A stretch of DNA of 12,395 bases from Aphodousia sp048520025 (GTDB lineage: Bacteria; Pseudomonadota; Gammaproteobacteria; Burkholderiales; Burkholderiaceae_F): positions 1-12,395 of the forward strand of contig DBFZTP010000095.1 in NCBI GenBank assembly GCA_048520025.1. The letters are read 5' to 3'. How positions within the stretch are numbered: position 1 is the first letter of the stretch; each line of letters begins with the position of its first letter. Shown here in pieces: positions 1 through 7,025 of this stretch. The notes beneath the pieces are model-generated. The model was not told where the DNA came from. It ran no database searches and saw only the letters and a list, made by a program, of their open reading frames with translations. The position numbers and the translations under genes are program-made.

Positions 1-2
1 GC

Positions 3-23
3 CTAAAGTAACTTTAGAGTCAA
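3..23 (-). promoter_or_regulatory. MerR-type operator/promoter for a divergent gene off the left edge
   Basis: Read on the minus strand, a TTGACT -35 hexamer (23-18) is followed directly by a perfect 7-1-7 dyad, CTAAAGT-T-ACTTTAG (17-3). This is the layout of MerR-family metal promoters: the dyad fills an over-long (19-20 bp) spacer between -35 and -10. The -10 would fall just beyond base 1, so it cannot be seen. The controlled gene should run leftwards out of the window and is probably a metal efflux pump or metal-binding protein. The adjacent plus-strand regulator at 58 is the obvious ligand-responsive activator. The dyad and -35 are seen directly; the target gene is inferred. Confidence 0.75.
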
Positions 24-57
24 GAGAAAAAGCTAAAAACTTTTCTTTAGGTAAAAG

Positions 58-552
58 ATGAGAATTGGTGAACTGGCTAAACAATCCGATTTAACGGTTG
101 AGACGATTCGCTTTTATGAGGCTGAAGGCCTCATCCCTAAGGCCGAGCGCAGTATGAATAATTACCGCTCCTACACCGAAGGTCACTTAAAGCGATTGCT
201 TTTTATCAAGCACTGCCGCAGTCTGGATATGAGCCTTGATGAAATCCGTATTTTGACGGACGTCGATGCCCGTCGAAATGAAGATGCCGAAAAAGTGCAC
301 AACATGATTGCTTTGCACATGCATAGAATCGATCAACAAATCGACGATTTAAAGCATTTAAAGCAACACTTGGCCCTTTTGGCGCTCTGCTGCCATGGCA
401 ATCACGCCAATGGTGAACCTTGTGGCTTAATTGAAGGTTTAACGAATCAAGCTTGTTGCCACAACTGTGAAGGCTTAAAGACGCGTAAGTCTTCGACGAA
501 AAAAGACGCAACCAAGTGTTCTTGTTCAACCAATACTGAAAGTACAAAATAA
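58..552 (+). CDS. MerR-family heavy-metal-responsive regulator (CadR/PbrR/ZntR-like)
   Basis: This 164-residue cytoplasmic DNA-binding activator is expected to twist the over-spaced promoter at 3-23 when metal binds. The N-terminal winged helix-turn-helix (about 1-70) is classic, with the IGELAKQ start, VETIRFYE and the HCRSLDMSLDEIR stretch typical of CadR/PbrR. A dimerisation helix follows (about 75-110), then a metal loop with C111, C112, H113, H116 and C122. The Cys found near position 77 in CadR/PbrR (79 in ZntR) is absent; Ala77 lies there. The CC-x3-H-x5-C loop is closer to ZntR than to CadR. The tail is long and Cys-rich (C133, C134, C137, C154, C156). The ATG at 58 has an AGG six bases upstream. 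The gene is probably cotranscribed with the membrane-protein gene starting 2 nt after its stop. The family is sure; the metal (Zn, Cd or Pb) is not. Confidence 0.92.
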   Translation: MRIGELAKQSDLTVETIRFYEAEGLIPKAERSMNNYRSYTEGHLKRLLFIKHCRSLDMSLDEIRILTDVDARRNEDAEKVHNMIALHMHRIDQQIDDLKHLKQHLALLALCCHGNHANGEPCGLIEGLTNQACCHNCEGLKTRKSSTKKDATKCSCSTNTESTK

Positions 553-554
553 AA

Positions 555-1145
555 ATGGCTGAATTTTTTACGATTGAAATGATTATTGCCATCGCCATTC
601 TTGCGGTGATGGTGGCTTGTCCGACGTTTTTGGTGCGTCAATTAGCCAAGCGCTATCCGGCCGCACACCCTGTGCCCTTTTTTCCTCAAGGGGTTGACGG
701 TTGGCTTTTGCTTTTTGTCGCGACGGTCGTTTTATCTATCATTGTGACCTTCTTTAATATTTCGACGCTTTACACGGAATTAAGTGCCGAGGGTGCCGTG
801 AACGGCTTTTTATTCATGCCGCACGCCGTGATTGTTTTTCTTTACTTGTACCTTCTTTGGATCATCACCTGTAAGCGTAACGCTTCGGTGGTAAAGCAAA
901 CGATTGTGATTTTGTGGGTTGTGGGGCCGATTTCGATTGCGCTTTTGATGGCTTTTTTTGATGCAAGCTTTGATACGACGAGTGCGATCCGTACAACCTT
1001 CTACGCATTGGTTTGGACGCTTTACTTCTTATTTTCTAAGCGCGTTGCCTGCACCTATGGCACCAAGGCAGTGGACTCTTATGTGAAGTTGGCACTTCAA
1101 ATGGCTGCCGCTCAGAAAGCGCAAGCAGAAAAAGACGCAAAATAA
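555..1145 (+). CDS. DUF2569-type multi-pass membrane protein
   Basis: This 196-residue inner-membrane protein has about five hydrophobic segments (roughly residues 8-28, 49-70, 86-107, 114-136 and 141-160). The GWLLLF entry to the second segment and the FLFSKRV motif after the last one (about 157-163) resemble DUF2569 proteins, whose function is not known. The C-terminus is Ala/Lys-rich and soluble. It begins 2 nt after the MerR stop and no clear ribosome binding site precedes its ATG, so translation is probably coupled to the regulator. A strong terminator follows, making a two-gene unit. The pairing suggests, but does not show, a link to metal stress. An internal ATG at 579 is an alternative start, but it would cut the first hydrophobic segment short. 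Confidence 0.75.
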   Translation: MAEFFTIEMIIAIAILAVMVACPTFLVRQLAKRYPAAHPVPFFPQGVDGWLLLFVATVVLSIIVTFFNISTLYTELSAEGAVNGFLFMPHAVIVFLYLYLLWIITCKRNASVVKQTIVILWVVGPISIALLMAFFDASFDTTSAIRTTFYALVWTLYFLFSKRVACTYGTKAVDSYVKLALQMAAAQKAQAEKDAK

Positions 1146-1159
1146 CGAAGCATTACGCG

Positions 1160-1202
1160 AAAAATAGGGCAAGGGGCGATAAACCTTTTGCCCTATTTTT
1201 TT
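1160..1202 (+). terminator. Rho-independent terminator of the merR-DUF2569 unit
   Basis: A hairpin pairs AAAAATAGGGCAA (1160-1172) with TTGCCCTATTTTT (1188-1200), and the stem extends inward through two G-U pairs and GG/CC to a loop at 1177-1183. The 3' arm runs straight into a T tract (1196-1202). The 120 bases between here and cstA hold the cstA leader; no convincing sigma-70 promoter stands out, only a TTGATCAA palindrome at 1208-1215 and a pyrimidine-rich stretch before the ribosome binding site. Confidence 0.9.
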
Positions 1203-1322
1203 CGATTTTGATCAAGTTTTTTTTACATTAATTCATCGGTAAATTCAGTCAAGGGTTAAAATCTGACCTGTGAGTTTTCTTTAAGACTCTCTCTTCTCTT
1301 TACTCACGTTCTGGAGTGTCGT

Positions 1323-3149
1323 ATGTCAACGGACGGCGTTAATGCCATCACCATTATTTTCGTTGCACTCTGCGTTTTCGCCATAGGCTATCGCTTCTAT
1401 GGCCTTTTTATTGCGCAGAAAGTTCTTAATCTCAATAATGCGCGCGAAACCCCTGCGGTTAAACTCGCTGACGGTCAAGACTATGTACAAACGGATAAAT
1501 TTGTTTTGTTTGGTCACCATTTTGCGGCCATCGCTGCCGCGGGTCCTCTTTTGGGCCCGGTCTTGGCTGCTCAGTTTGGTTACTTGCCGGGGCTCTTGTG
1601 GATTTTGATCGGTTGCGTATTAGCGGGCGGCGTGCACGACATGGTCGTGCTCTTTTGCTCTGTGCGCCATAACGGCAAGTCTTTGGCTTACATTGCTTCT
1701 CGCGAAATTGACCCCACGACAGGTCTTGTTGCCAGTTGGGCTGTCTTAGCCATTTTGATTCTTACCTTAGCCGGGCTTTCCATTGCTTGCGTTAATGCCA
1801 TGCATGACTCGCTTTGGTCAACTTACACAGTGGCTGCGACCATTCCTATCGCCATCATCATGGGCCTTTATATGCAAATTTGGCGCAAAGGTGATGTGAT
1901 TGGTGCCAGTCTCTTAGGCTTAGTGTTGTTGGTCATCGTCATCTTGACGGGTCCTTGGGTGGCATCTCACCCTGAAATTTTCGGTTGGTTAAATCTCGAT
2001 AAGAAGACCATGTCGATCGTGATTCCGATCTACGGTTTCTTGGCTTCTGTGTTGCCGGTTTGGCTCCTTCTCTTGCCTCGCGACTACCTCTCAACGTTCC
2101 TTAAAGTCGGCACGATTGTTGGTTTGGCTTTAGGTATTGTCTTTGTGATGCCATCTTTCCAAATGCCGCCTTTGACGGAATTTATCCATGGCGGTGGCCC
2201 GATTGTTGGCGGCCCGGTGATTCCCTTTATCTTTATCACGGTCGCATGCGGTGCCTTGTCCGGTTTCCACGCAACGATCGGAACGGGGACAACGCCTAAG
2301 ATGATCGCTAAAGAGCGCGATGTGCTCTTTGTGGGTTATGGCGCCATGTTGGTCGAAGGTTTCGTTGCCATCATGGCTTTGATTGCGGCTTGCGTGTTGG
2401 TGCCCGCAGACTACTTTGCCATTAACTCTTCGGCAGAAAAGTTTGCCGAACTCGGCATGGTGGTTCAAGAGTTGCCGCGCTTAGAAGCTGAAGTTCAAGA
2501 AACGCTTTCGGCGCGTCCGGGTGGTTCTGTGAGTTTGGCTGTCGGCATGGCTTATATCTTTAGCCGCATTCCTTGGATGGAAAACTTGATGGCTTATTGG
2601 TACCACTTTGCCATTATGTTTGAAGCAGTCTTTATTCTTTCTGCCGTTGATGCCGGCACCCGTGTTGGGCGCTTTTTCTTGCAAGAAATGTTGGGTAAAG
2701 TTGTTCCGCAATTTGCCGTTAAGAATTGGGTACCGGGCGTCATCATTACATCGGTGTTGTTCACGGGCTCTTGGGGCTACCTCGTTTACTCGGGTGACAT
2801 TGCGAGCATTTGGCCGTTATTCGGTATTTCTAACCAACTCTTGGCATCTGTGACACTCTTAATCGGTACAACGGTTTTGCTTCGTATGAATAAAGTGCGT
2901 TATGCATGGATGACGGGCGTGCCGGGTATCTTTATGACGGTGATCACGATGTGGGCAGGTGTCTGGTTGATCGTTAACCAATACATGCCCAAAGAACAAC
3001 ACCTCTTAGCGTTCTTGAGCTGCTTGGTGATGGTTCTTATGGGCTTTGTGATTGTCGGTACGGTGAAACGTTGGTCTGTTCTTTTAAAGATGAAGACAAC
3101 GGTTAAAGATCCGTATGGAGAAATGGTTAAAGAACTCGTTGAAGAGTAA
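1323..3149 (+). CDS. cstA: CstA/BtsT-family carbon starvation transporter
   Basis: This 608-residue polytopic inner-membrane protein belongs to the CstA family, whose members take up peptides (CstA) or pyruvate (BtsT/YjiY) when carbon is short. The family signature is clear: DYVQTDKFVLFGHHFAAIAA (about 53-72), followed by AGPLLGPVLAAQFGYLPG and the AGGVHDMVVLF helix. Hydrophobic helices then continue to about residue 585, including the conserved SGFHATIGTGTTPK region (about 318-331) and the C-terminal five-helix part. It is shorter than the roughly 700-residue E. coli proteins, but no break is visible and both ends are natural. The ATG at 1323 has GGAG six bases upstream. It is monocistronic, lying between two terminators. 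Peptide and pyruvate transport cannot be told apart by eye. Confidence 0.95.
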   Translation: MSTDGVNAITIIFVALCVFAIGYRFYGLFIAQKVLNLNNARETPAVKLADGQDYVQTDKFVLFGHHFAAIAAAGPLLGPVLAAQFGYLPGLLWILIGCVLAGGVHDMVVLFCSVRHNGKSLAYIASREIDPTTGLVASWAVLAILILTLAGLSIACVNAMHDSLWSTYTVAATIPIAIIMGLYMQIWRKGDVIGASLLGLVLLVIVILTGPWVASHPEIFGWLNLDKKTMSIVIPIYGFLASVLPVWLLLLPRDYLSTFLKVGTIVGLALGIVFVMPSFQMPPLTEFIHGGGPIVGGPVIPFIFITVACGALSGFHATIGTGTTPKMIAKERDVLFVGYGAMLVEGFVAIMALIAACVLVPADYFAINSSAEKFAELGMVVQELPRLEAEVQETLSARPGGSVSLAVGMAYIFSRIPWMENLMAYWYHFAIMFEAVFILSAVDAGTRVGRFFLQEMLGKVVPQFAVKNWVPGVIITSVLFTGSWGYLVYSGDIASIWPLFGISNQLLASVTLLIGTTVLLRMNKVRYAWMTGVPGIFMTVITMWAGVWLIVNQYMPKEQHLLAFLSCLVMVLMGFVIVGTVKRWSVLLKMKTTVKDPYGEMVKELVEE

Positions 3150-3157
3150 CCCATAGT

Positions 3158-3187
3158 AAAAGGCCGGTTCCGAGGAACCGGCCTTTT
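3158..3187. terminator. Bidirectional terminator between cstA and the Fic gene
   Basis: A near-perfect hairpin pairs AAAAGGCCGGTTC (3158-3170) with GAACCGGCCTTTT (3175-3187) around a CGAG loop. A-rich and T-rich flanks on both sides let it stop cstA from the left and the convergent Fic gene (stop at 3201) from the right. Confidence 0.92.
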
Positions 3188-3200
3188 GGCAATCAGAAGG

Positions 3201-4034
3201 TCATTTAAGTTTCTGAGACTGAATTGATTCGTTAGCGAGTTGTTGAGCACGCAGTTGCTCAGGACTTTGTCCCAGCAGATGTTTAATCGTGTTTTCGTAC
3301 TCTTCTAGGAAAAGGGTCTTGTATAGACTGTAATCCCCAGTCTCATAATAAGTGACGATTGCATTTAAATAAGGATAGACGGCATCTTCCGAAAAGAAAA
3401 CGGGTGTGATTTTGTTAGCAACCAAGATAGCCGTTTGCATCAATCGAGCTGTTCGCTTATTGCCATCATGGAAGAATTGTAAATAAGCCAAGTTGCAATG
3501 CACGTATACCGCTTGTTCAAACGGGTTCTCAATACTCTTGGCATTTTTCAGTAATGCTCCCAACAGATTTTTCAGATCGCCAGAATTCGATATGGGTTTG
3601 TATGCTGAACCAACAATACTTGATGCAACAGCTCTAACGACACCTAACTCATTGTCATTGAGCAAATGATTCATTGCTTGGGAGTGTAACCGAGCAAGAC
3701 CTTGGGTGGTTAAAGTGTTAGCAACGTTTGAATGCAATGGCGAAACAATATCAATGAACGCATCGCGTAAATTAATCAACATCCAAGCATCTTTTAACTT
3801 TTTTCCTCCCTCAGTAAAGGAATGCTTTAATAGCATTGCAGCTCCTTTACGCGAATACGGATTGTGTTCCATTTTTGCGGAAACATACGCATAGTCAATG
3901 GAGCGTTCTTCCAACTGACGTCGATCCGAAAGTAATTTTGATAGTGGATAAGACGAGGCAAGAGAGGTTAGATGTTTTAGTTCTAACTCGTTAAATATAG
4001 GTCTGTAGTTGAAATACGAAGGTTGAAGCTGCAT
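3201..4034 (-). CDS. Fic/DOC-domain protein with degenerate catalytic motif
   Basis: From the start chosen here this is a 277-residue Fic-fold protein. Active Fic enzymes transfer AMP or other phosphate-containing groups to target proteins using HPFxDGN(G/K)R. Here the motif is QFFHDGNKRTAR (residues 186-197): the phosphate-binding DGNKR loop is intact, but the catalytic His is Gln186 (CAA at 3479-3477). The N-terminal part carries SAKMEHN (52-58), which matches the S-x-x-x-E inhibitory helix of autoinhibited Fic proteins. The combination suggests an inactive or differently acting member. The frame stays open to an ATG at 4070, but those 12 extra codons lie inside the terminator of the upstream lipoprotein gene, so I prefer the ATG at 4034. 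Neither start has a clear ribosome binding site. No small FicA-like antitoxin gene is adjacent. Confidence 0.85.
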   Translation of the reverse strand: MQLQPSYFNYRPIFNELELKHLTSLASSYPLSKLLSDRRQLEERSIDYAYVSAKMEHNPYSRKGAAMLLKHSFTEGGKKLKDAWMLINLRDAFIDIVSPLHSNVANTLTTQGLARLHSQAMNHLLNDNELGVVRAVASSIVGSAYKPISNSGDLKNLLGALLKNAKSIENPFEQAVYVHCNLAYLQFFHDGNKRTARLMQTAILVANKITPVFFSEDAVYPYLNAIVTYYETGDYSLYKTLFLEEYENTIKHLLGQSPEQLRAQQLANESIQSQKLK

Positions 4035-4044
4035 GAATAAGGCA

Positions 4045-4091
4045 TTAAAAAAGAGCGTTCTAAAAGTCATTGTAGACGTAACGAACGCTCT
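4045..4091 (-). terminator. Rho-independent terminator of the lipoprotein gene
   Basis: On the minus strand AAGAGCGTTC (4091-4082) pairs perfectly with GAACGCTCTT (4060-4051) across a 21-nt loop. The 3' arm continues into a run of six T (4052-4047). It lies 16 nt after the lipoprotein stop and covers the longest possible start of the Fic gene, so the Fic gene needs readthrough or its own promoter here. Confidence 0.75.
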
Positions 4092-4106
4092 TATTAGAAA
4101 TGTTGA

Positions 4107-4487
4107 TTACTTCTTACTGGCTTCTTCGTCATCAAGCTCCGGCAACTTGAAAATCAACGGTTGGTATTCACGCTTCGGAGCTTCCATGTAACCTACGCAG
4201 CGGTAGGTTAAACGAGCCATTGCACCTTTACTGGTTTCTTGCGGAGAGCGAGAAATCACTTGCACAGGTTGCATCCCACGGTTGGTTTCTAAACAAAAGT
4301 TCGTGGCAAGACGACGAGCTTCTTCACGAATCATCATTTCATCTTTCACCCAAGCTTGCATGATTTCCACTTCATAGGTGGTGGCATCAAGTTGACGATG
4401 ATTTTCAACCACTTCATTTGAGATGTTGGCACAACCCGTTAACCCTAAGGCTAAGAGCCCGGCTAAGCTTAAAGACACTAAACGCAT
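4107..4487 (-). CDS. Small predicted outer-membrane lipoprotein, unknown function
   Basis: This 126-residue precursor has a textbook lipoprotein signal: MR, a hydrophobic stretch LVSLSLAGLLALGL, then the lipobox LTGC with the modified Cys at 19. Ala at +2 predicts sorting to the outer membrane. The mature part is soluble and charged, with two further Cys (FCLETN and YRCVGY) that could form a periplasmic disulfide, and an acidic, Lys-ended tail. I do not recognise the family. The frame is open upstream to 4616, but the start at 4487 is fixed by the signal peptide and by AAAGG eight to nine bases before it. It follows the ATPase gene by 37 nt on the same strand and is probably cotranscribed with it, although it could have its own promoter. 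Confidence 0.85.
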   Translation of the reverse strand: MRLVSLSLAGLLALGLTGCANISNEVVENHRQLDATTYEVEIMQAWVKDEMMIREEARRLATNFCLETNRGMQPVQVISRSPQETSKGAMARLTYRCVGYMEAPKREYQPLIFKLPELDDEEASKK

Positions 4488-4524
4488 GATGTAACCTTTC
4501 AAAAATTCAATGCTTGTATTGTAC

Positions 4525-5703
4525 TCAAAGACGCGTGGCGCTGACGAGCGGAAAGTCGGACGTTTCTTGCATGGCAGAGCCATCGGTAATGAAAACGTTA
4601 TCCGTGCACATCTCATTCATTCGACGCAACACATCCATATGGCGAAGTTGTTCGGGCATCGGACGAGCCTTCTCGGACAAGAATCCTACGGGCATATAAC
4701 CCTTTGGAGTTTTCAGAAGCAACTCAACGTGCTTTTTCGCCGTATCGCGATAAAAGTAAAGGGGAGAGGCTTCGCCCCAAGCGGCATAGCCCTTGGCGAT
4801 TTCGGAGGCAACAAAGCCCGAGAAAATCTTGTCGTAGTCTTCAGAGGCCAAGAGTTCATCAGCACTGCCGATATTGAGTAAATGACATAAAAGCCCCGTA
4901 TCGGTAAAGACCATCTTGCCACGCTTAACTTGACGACGTTGGGCAAGCTTTAAAGAGGGGACTTCCATCAAAACGCCACAATCAATTAAAAACTGCGTCC
5001 AATAAATAGCCGTGGCATAACTGATACGGCACTCTTTCGCCAAACGACTGTGATTGATCTCTTGCATGTTGTTGTGCGCCAAGGCTTTCAAATACAACAA
5101 AAAGAGATCAACTTTCGCAACCTTCATCACTCCCATCACTGTTTCTTGGAAAAACGTTGAGAGCCATTGATCGTAAAAGGCTCGTGTGCTTTGACTGGGC
5201 GTCGGGCGAGGCATAAAGCCGTGACGAACCGTCTCAAAAAAGAGCGATTGTGGGTAGGTGATCGTGAGCGGTACAACACCCGTTGAGGCAAAAGGTTCAG
5301 CCGTTTGACCTTGAAGCTCTCGTTGGCTAAAGGGCATTAAGTGATAAACACGAAGGTTACGTGTTTCTTTAAGCGTCACTTTAACCTCTTCGGGAAGGTT
5401 TCCTACCAAAACGATACGACGTGCTTCATCAATATCGGGGAGTGATTGAAGCACTTGTGGCGCTAATTCAATTCGGTCAATTAAGAGTTTTTGACCGTGA
5501 AGCGCAAAAAAGTCGGCCGGGTGATTGGTAGCCAAGCTTCTCGATTGAATATCGGATAAATCAACGTAATCAAAATCGGGAAACTGCGCTTTGGCTAAAG
5601 TGGTTTTCCCCACTTTGGGCAACCCTTCAATCAGAATTAAAGGATAGTCATCGGCTTCTAAGGAAAGCGTAGATTGTAGGGTGCGGGGAGTGATGGCAGA
5701 CAT
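4525..5703 (-). CDS. AAA ATPase, DUF4143-type, divergent active site
   Basis: This 392-residue cytoplasmic ATPase resembles the AAA_14/DUF4143 group, which is common in bacteria and mostly of unknown role. Walker A is GLPKVGKTT (27-35), in place of the usual GPRRVGKTT. Walker B is KLLIDRIEL (about 72-80), with Arg where the catalytic Glu normally stands. The FYRDTAKKHVELLL stretch (about 315-328) matches the DUF4143 C-terminal domain, which has a restriction-endonuclease-like fold, but the usual E-V-D and IEIK residues are altered (HVELLL, PVGFLSEK), so nuclease activity looks lost. A winged-helix-like middle region (about 215-260) may bind DNA. The start at 5703 (MSAITPR) is preferred to the one at 5733, which lies inside an inverted repeat; neither has a strong ribosome binding site. 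The small lipoprotein gene follows 37 nt later. Confidence 0.8.
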   Translation of the reverse strand: MSAITPRTLQSTLSLEADDYPLILIEGLPKVGKTTLAKAQFPDFDYVDLSDIQSRSLATNHPADFFALHGQKLLIDRIELAPQVLQSLPDIDEARRIVLVGNLPEEVKVTLKETRNLRVYHLMPFSQRELQGQTAEPFASTGVVPLTITYPQSLFFETVRHGFMPRPTPSQSTRAFYDQWLSTFFQETVMGVMKVAKVDLFLLYLKALAHNNMQEINHSRLAKECRISYATAIYWTQFLIDCGVLMEVPSLKLAQRRQVKRGKMVFTDTGLLCHLLNIGSADELLASEDYDKIFSGFVASEIAKGYAAWGEASPLYFYRDTAKKHVELLLKTPKGYMPVGFLSEKARPMPEQLRHMDVLRRMNEMCTDNVFITDGSAMQETSDFPLVSATRL

Positions 5704-5708
5704 GATGC

Positions 5709-5742
5709 GTGTAAAATAAAAATAACATTTCAAATTTTACAC
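5709..5742. repeat. 9-bp inverted repeat upstream of the ATPase gene, candidate operator
   Basis: GTGTAAAAT (5709-5717) and ATTTTACAC (5734-5742) form a perfect 9-bp inverted repeat with a 16-nt AT-rich spacer, immediately upstream of the preferred ATPase start. The 25-nt centre-to-centre spacing and promoter location fit a dimeric regulator site or a cruciform. No T tract follows on either strand, so it is not a standard terminator. The regulatory role is inferred. Confidence 0.45.
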
Positions 5743-5780
5743 ATGTCTGATAAGTCTTTTCGACTAAAAACAGCAGTTGA

Positions 5781-6152
5781 TCAGATAATCTTGTAACCGT
5801 TAATTGAAAGAGCCGAAAGCGCTTTTTCGAAGTTTTCTGCTTTAACGAGAATGTAATCGGTATTAAAGGTTGAAATCGCAAAAATCCCAATCTTCTCATT
5901 GGCTAAGATCGTTGAAATCTTTGACAAAATACCGATTAAAGAAAAGTCTAAAGTGCCGACAATTCGAAAGGCTTTCCATCCGTCTTCTTGCTCTGTTGTG
6001 TTAGTGGGAACATTGTCTGTAGCGCAAACCAAAGAGTTTTCGCAGTCGGTCTTGCCGATAAAGCAATAGTCTTGAGACAAGTCGACTTGAGAGTAGTCCT
6101 TGACTTTGCAGACAGATAAAGAAACGTCAATTTTTTCAATTTTGATGTCCAT
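5781..6152 (-). CDS. ACT-domain protein (COG3603-like)
   Basis: This 123-residue cytoplasmic protein matches a well-conserved stand-alone ACT family. Characteristic stretches are FIGKTDCENSLVC (about 31-43), GWKAFRIVGTLDFSLIGILS (about 58-77) and IFAISTFNTDYILVK (about 88-102), ending in ALSINGYKII. ACT folds bind amino acids or other small ligands and usually regulate a partner; no catalytic residues are expected. The ATG at 6152 is chosen because GGAGAG sits just before it; the frame opens 36 nt earlier without a ribosome binding site. It lies 62 nt downstream of the YczE-like membrane gene on the same strand, so the two may form an operon. The ligand is unknown. Confidence 0.9.
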   Translation of the reverse strand: MDIKIEKIDVSLSVCKVKDYSQVDLSQDYCFIGKTDCENSLVCATDNVPTNTTEQEDGWKAFRIVGTLDFSLIGILSKISTILANEKIGIFAISTFNTDYILVKAENFEKALSALSINGYKII

Positions 6153-6214
6153 AGAACTCTCCAGTGACAGACTTGTCTCGTTAGGCAAATTTTAATTAAG
6201 ACCAAGATCGCTAT

Positions 6215-6850
6215 CTAGTCGATCGGGCGGTGAGCAGGGAAGAGCTTGCCCCAAACTTTAAGGAAAACCTTAGCTAATTGGCTGGATAAAAGGGCCGTAA
6301 TGACTGTGCCTTCTCGTAAACCCACGATCGCCCCGAAACTCATCAAAGACAAAATCACGGTGACGGTGACCAAGAAAAGATCAAATCCCATGCGCAAGTG
6401 GCCAAAACTTCCACCCCAACGTTGCATGATGCTCAATACGAGCCCTTCAGGAGGAAGAATCGCCAAACGGGCAAAAACCATGGAGGCTACACCGAGCCCC
6501 GTAAATGTTGTTCCTAACAGAACCATCAAGATTTGATGCGTGTAGGTTTGTGGCACCATGACTGAGGTTATCATCATGGCCACATCGAAAATCATCCCGA
6601 AAATGAAGCAAATCGGAAGCTGTCTGAAAGCCTTAATCCAGAAATTTTTGTGATCGACCAAAATTTGAAGAATGAAAAAGAAAACGTTGGTCAGAAAAAC
6701 AAAGAAACCCATGGACATGCCGGTGAGTTTCGTTAAAAGAAAAGCAAGCAAGCTGATGGTGCCGGTACCCAGTCCTGCGTGAGTGACGGTGGCAATCCCC
6801 AAAGATAAAGAACAAAGCCCGAAAAAGAAGATGAGAAAACGAGCAATCAT
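6215..6850 (-). CDS. YczE/YitT-like integral membrane protein
   Basis: This 211-residue inner-membrane protein has about six hydrophobic helices, starting with IARFLIFFFGLCSLSLGIAT. The HAGLGTGTISLLA motif after helix 1 and the later GLGVASMVFARLAILPPEGL segment are typical of the YczE/YyaS group (COG2364), whose transport role is not established. The ATG at 6850 is chosen because AGAGG lies about seven bases upstream; a TTG at 6868 in the same frame would place the ribosome binding site inside the coding sequence. A poor -35/-10 pair (TTGAAC, 17 nt, TTAATC) can be traced just upstream, but I do not rely on it. The ACT-domain gene follows 62 nt downstream. Confidence 0.82.
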   Translation of the reverse strand: MIARFLIFFFGLCSLSLGIATVTHAGLGTGTISLLAFLLTKLTGMSMGFFVFLTNVFFFILQILVDHKNFWIKAFRQLPICFIFGMIFDVAMMITSVMVPQTYTHQILMVLLGTTFTGLGVASMVFARLAILPPEGLVLSIMQRWGGSFGHLRMGFDLFLVTVTVILSLMSFGAIVGLREGTVITALLSSQLAKVFLKVWGKLFPAHRPID

Positions 6851-6970
6851 GGATGACCTCTTTTGCAAAAATGGAGATTAACCCATTGACGACTTTCTGT
6901 TCAATTCAAAATGAGTCTGTGTTAGAACAATTTGAGTAAGGGAAAATCAGAAGTCCTCTAACTGATTGAC

Positions 6971-7006
6971 AAAAAAACGGTCCGAGGAAATATTCCAAGG
7001 ACCGTT
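6971..7006 (-). terminator. Rho-independent terminator of the porin gene
   Basis: On the minus strand AACGGTCC (7006-6999) pairs with GGACCGTT (6983-6976), with a further GGAA/TTCC pairing inside the loop, and a T tract follows (6977-6971). It sits 19 nt after the porin stop, so the 3' end of the porin gene is intact even though its 5' end is not. Confidence 0.9.
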
Positions 7007-7025
7007 ACTTCAAGGCAAACCTAGA

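Noticed and set aside
1203..1322. A sigma-70 promoter or FNR-type site before cstA
   Set aside because: No -35/-10 pair with acceptable spacing was found, and TTGATCAA lacks the four-base gap of an FNR box.
3201..4487. Fic toxin with the small upstream gene as its antitoxin
   Set aside because: The upstream small gene encodes a lipoprotein with a clear signal peptide, and a terminator separates the two.
4488..4616. Upstream extension of the lipoprotein reading frame
   Set aside because: It overlaps the ATPase coding sequence and would bury the signal peptide; the start at 4487 has a ribosome binding site and begins the lipoprotein signal directly.
4510..4881. Plus-strand open frames opposite the ATPase 3' end
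   Set aside because: No ribosome binding site or protein-like pattern; the minus strand encodes a coherent ATPase C-terminus.
5752..5766. Small hairpin AGTC/GACT downstream of the ACT gene as a terminator
   Set aside because: The stem is only 4 bp and is not followed by a T tract on the minus strand.
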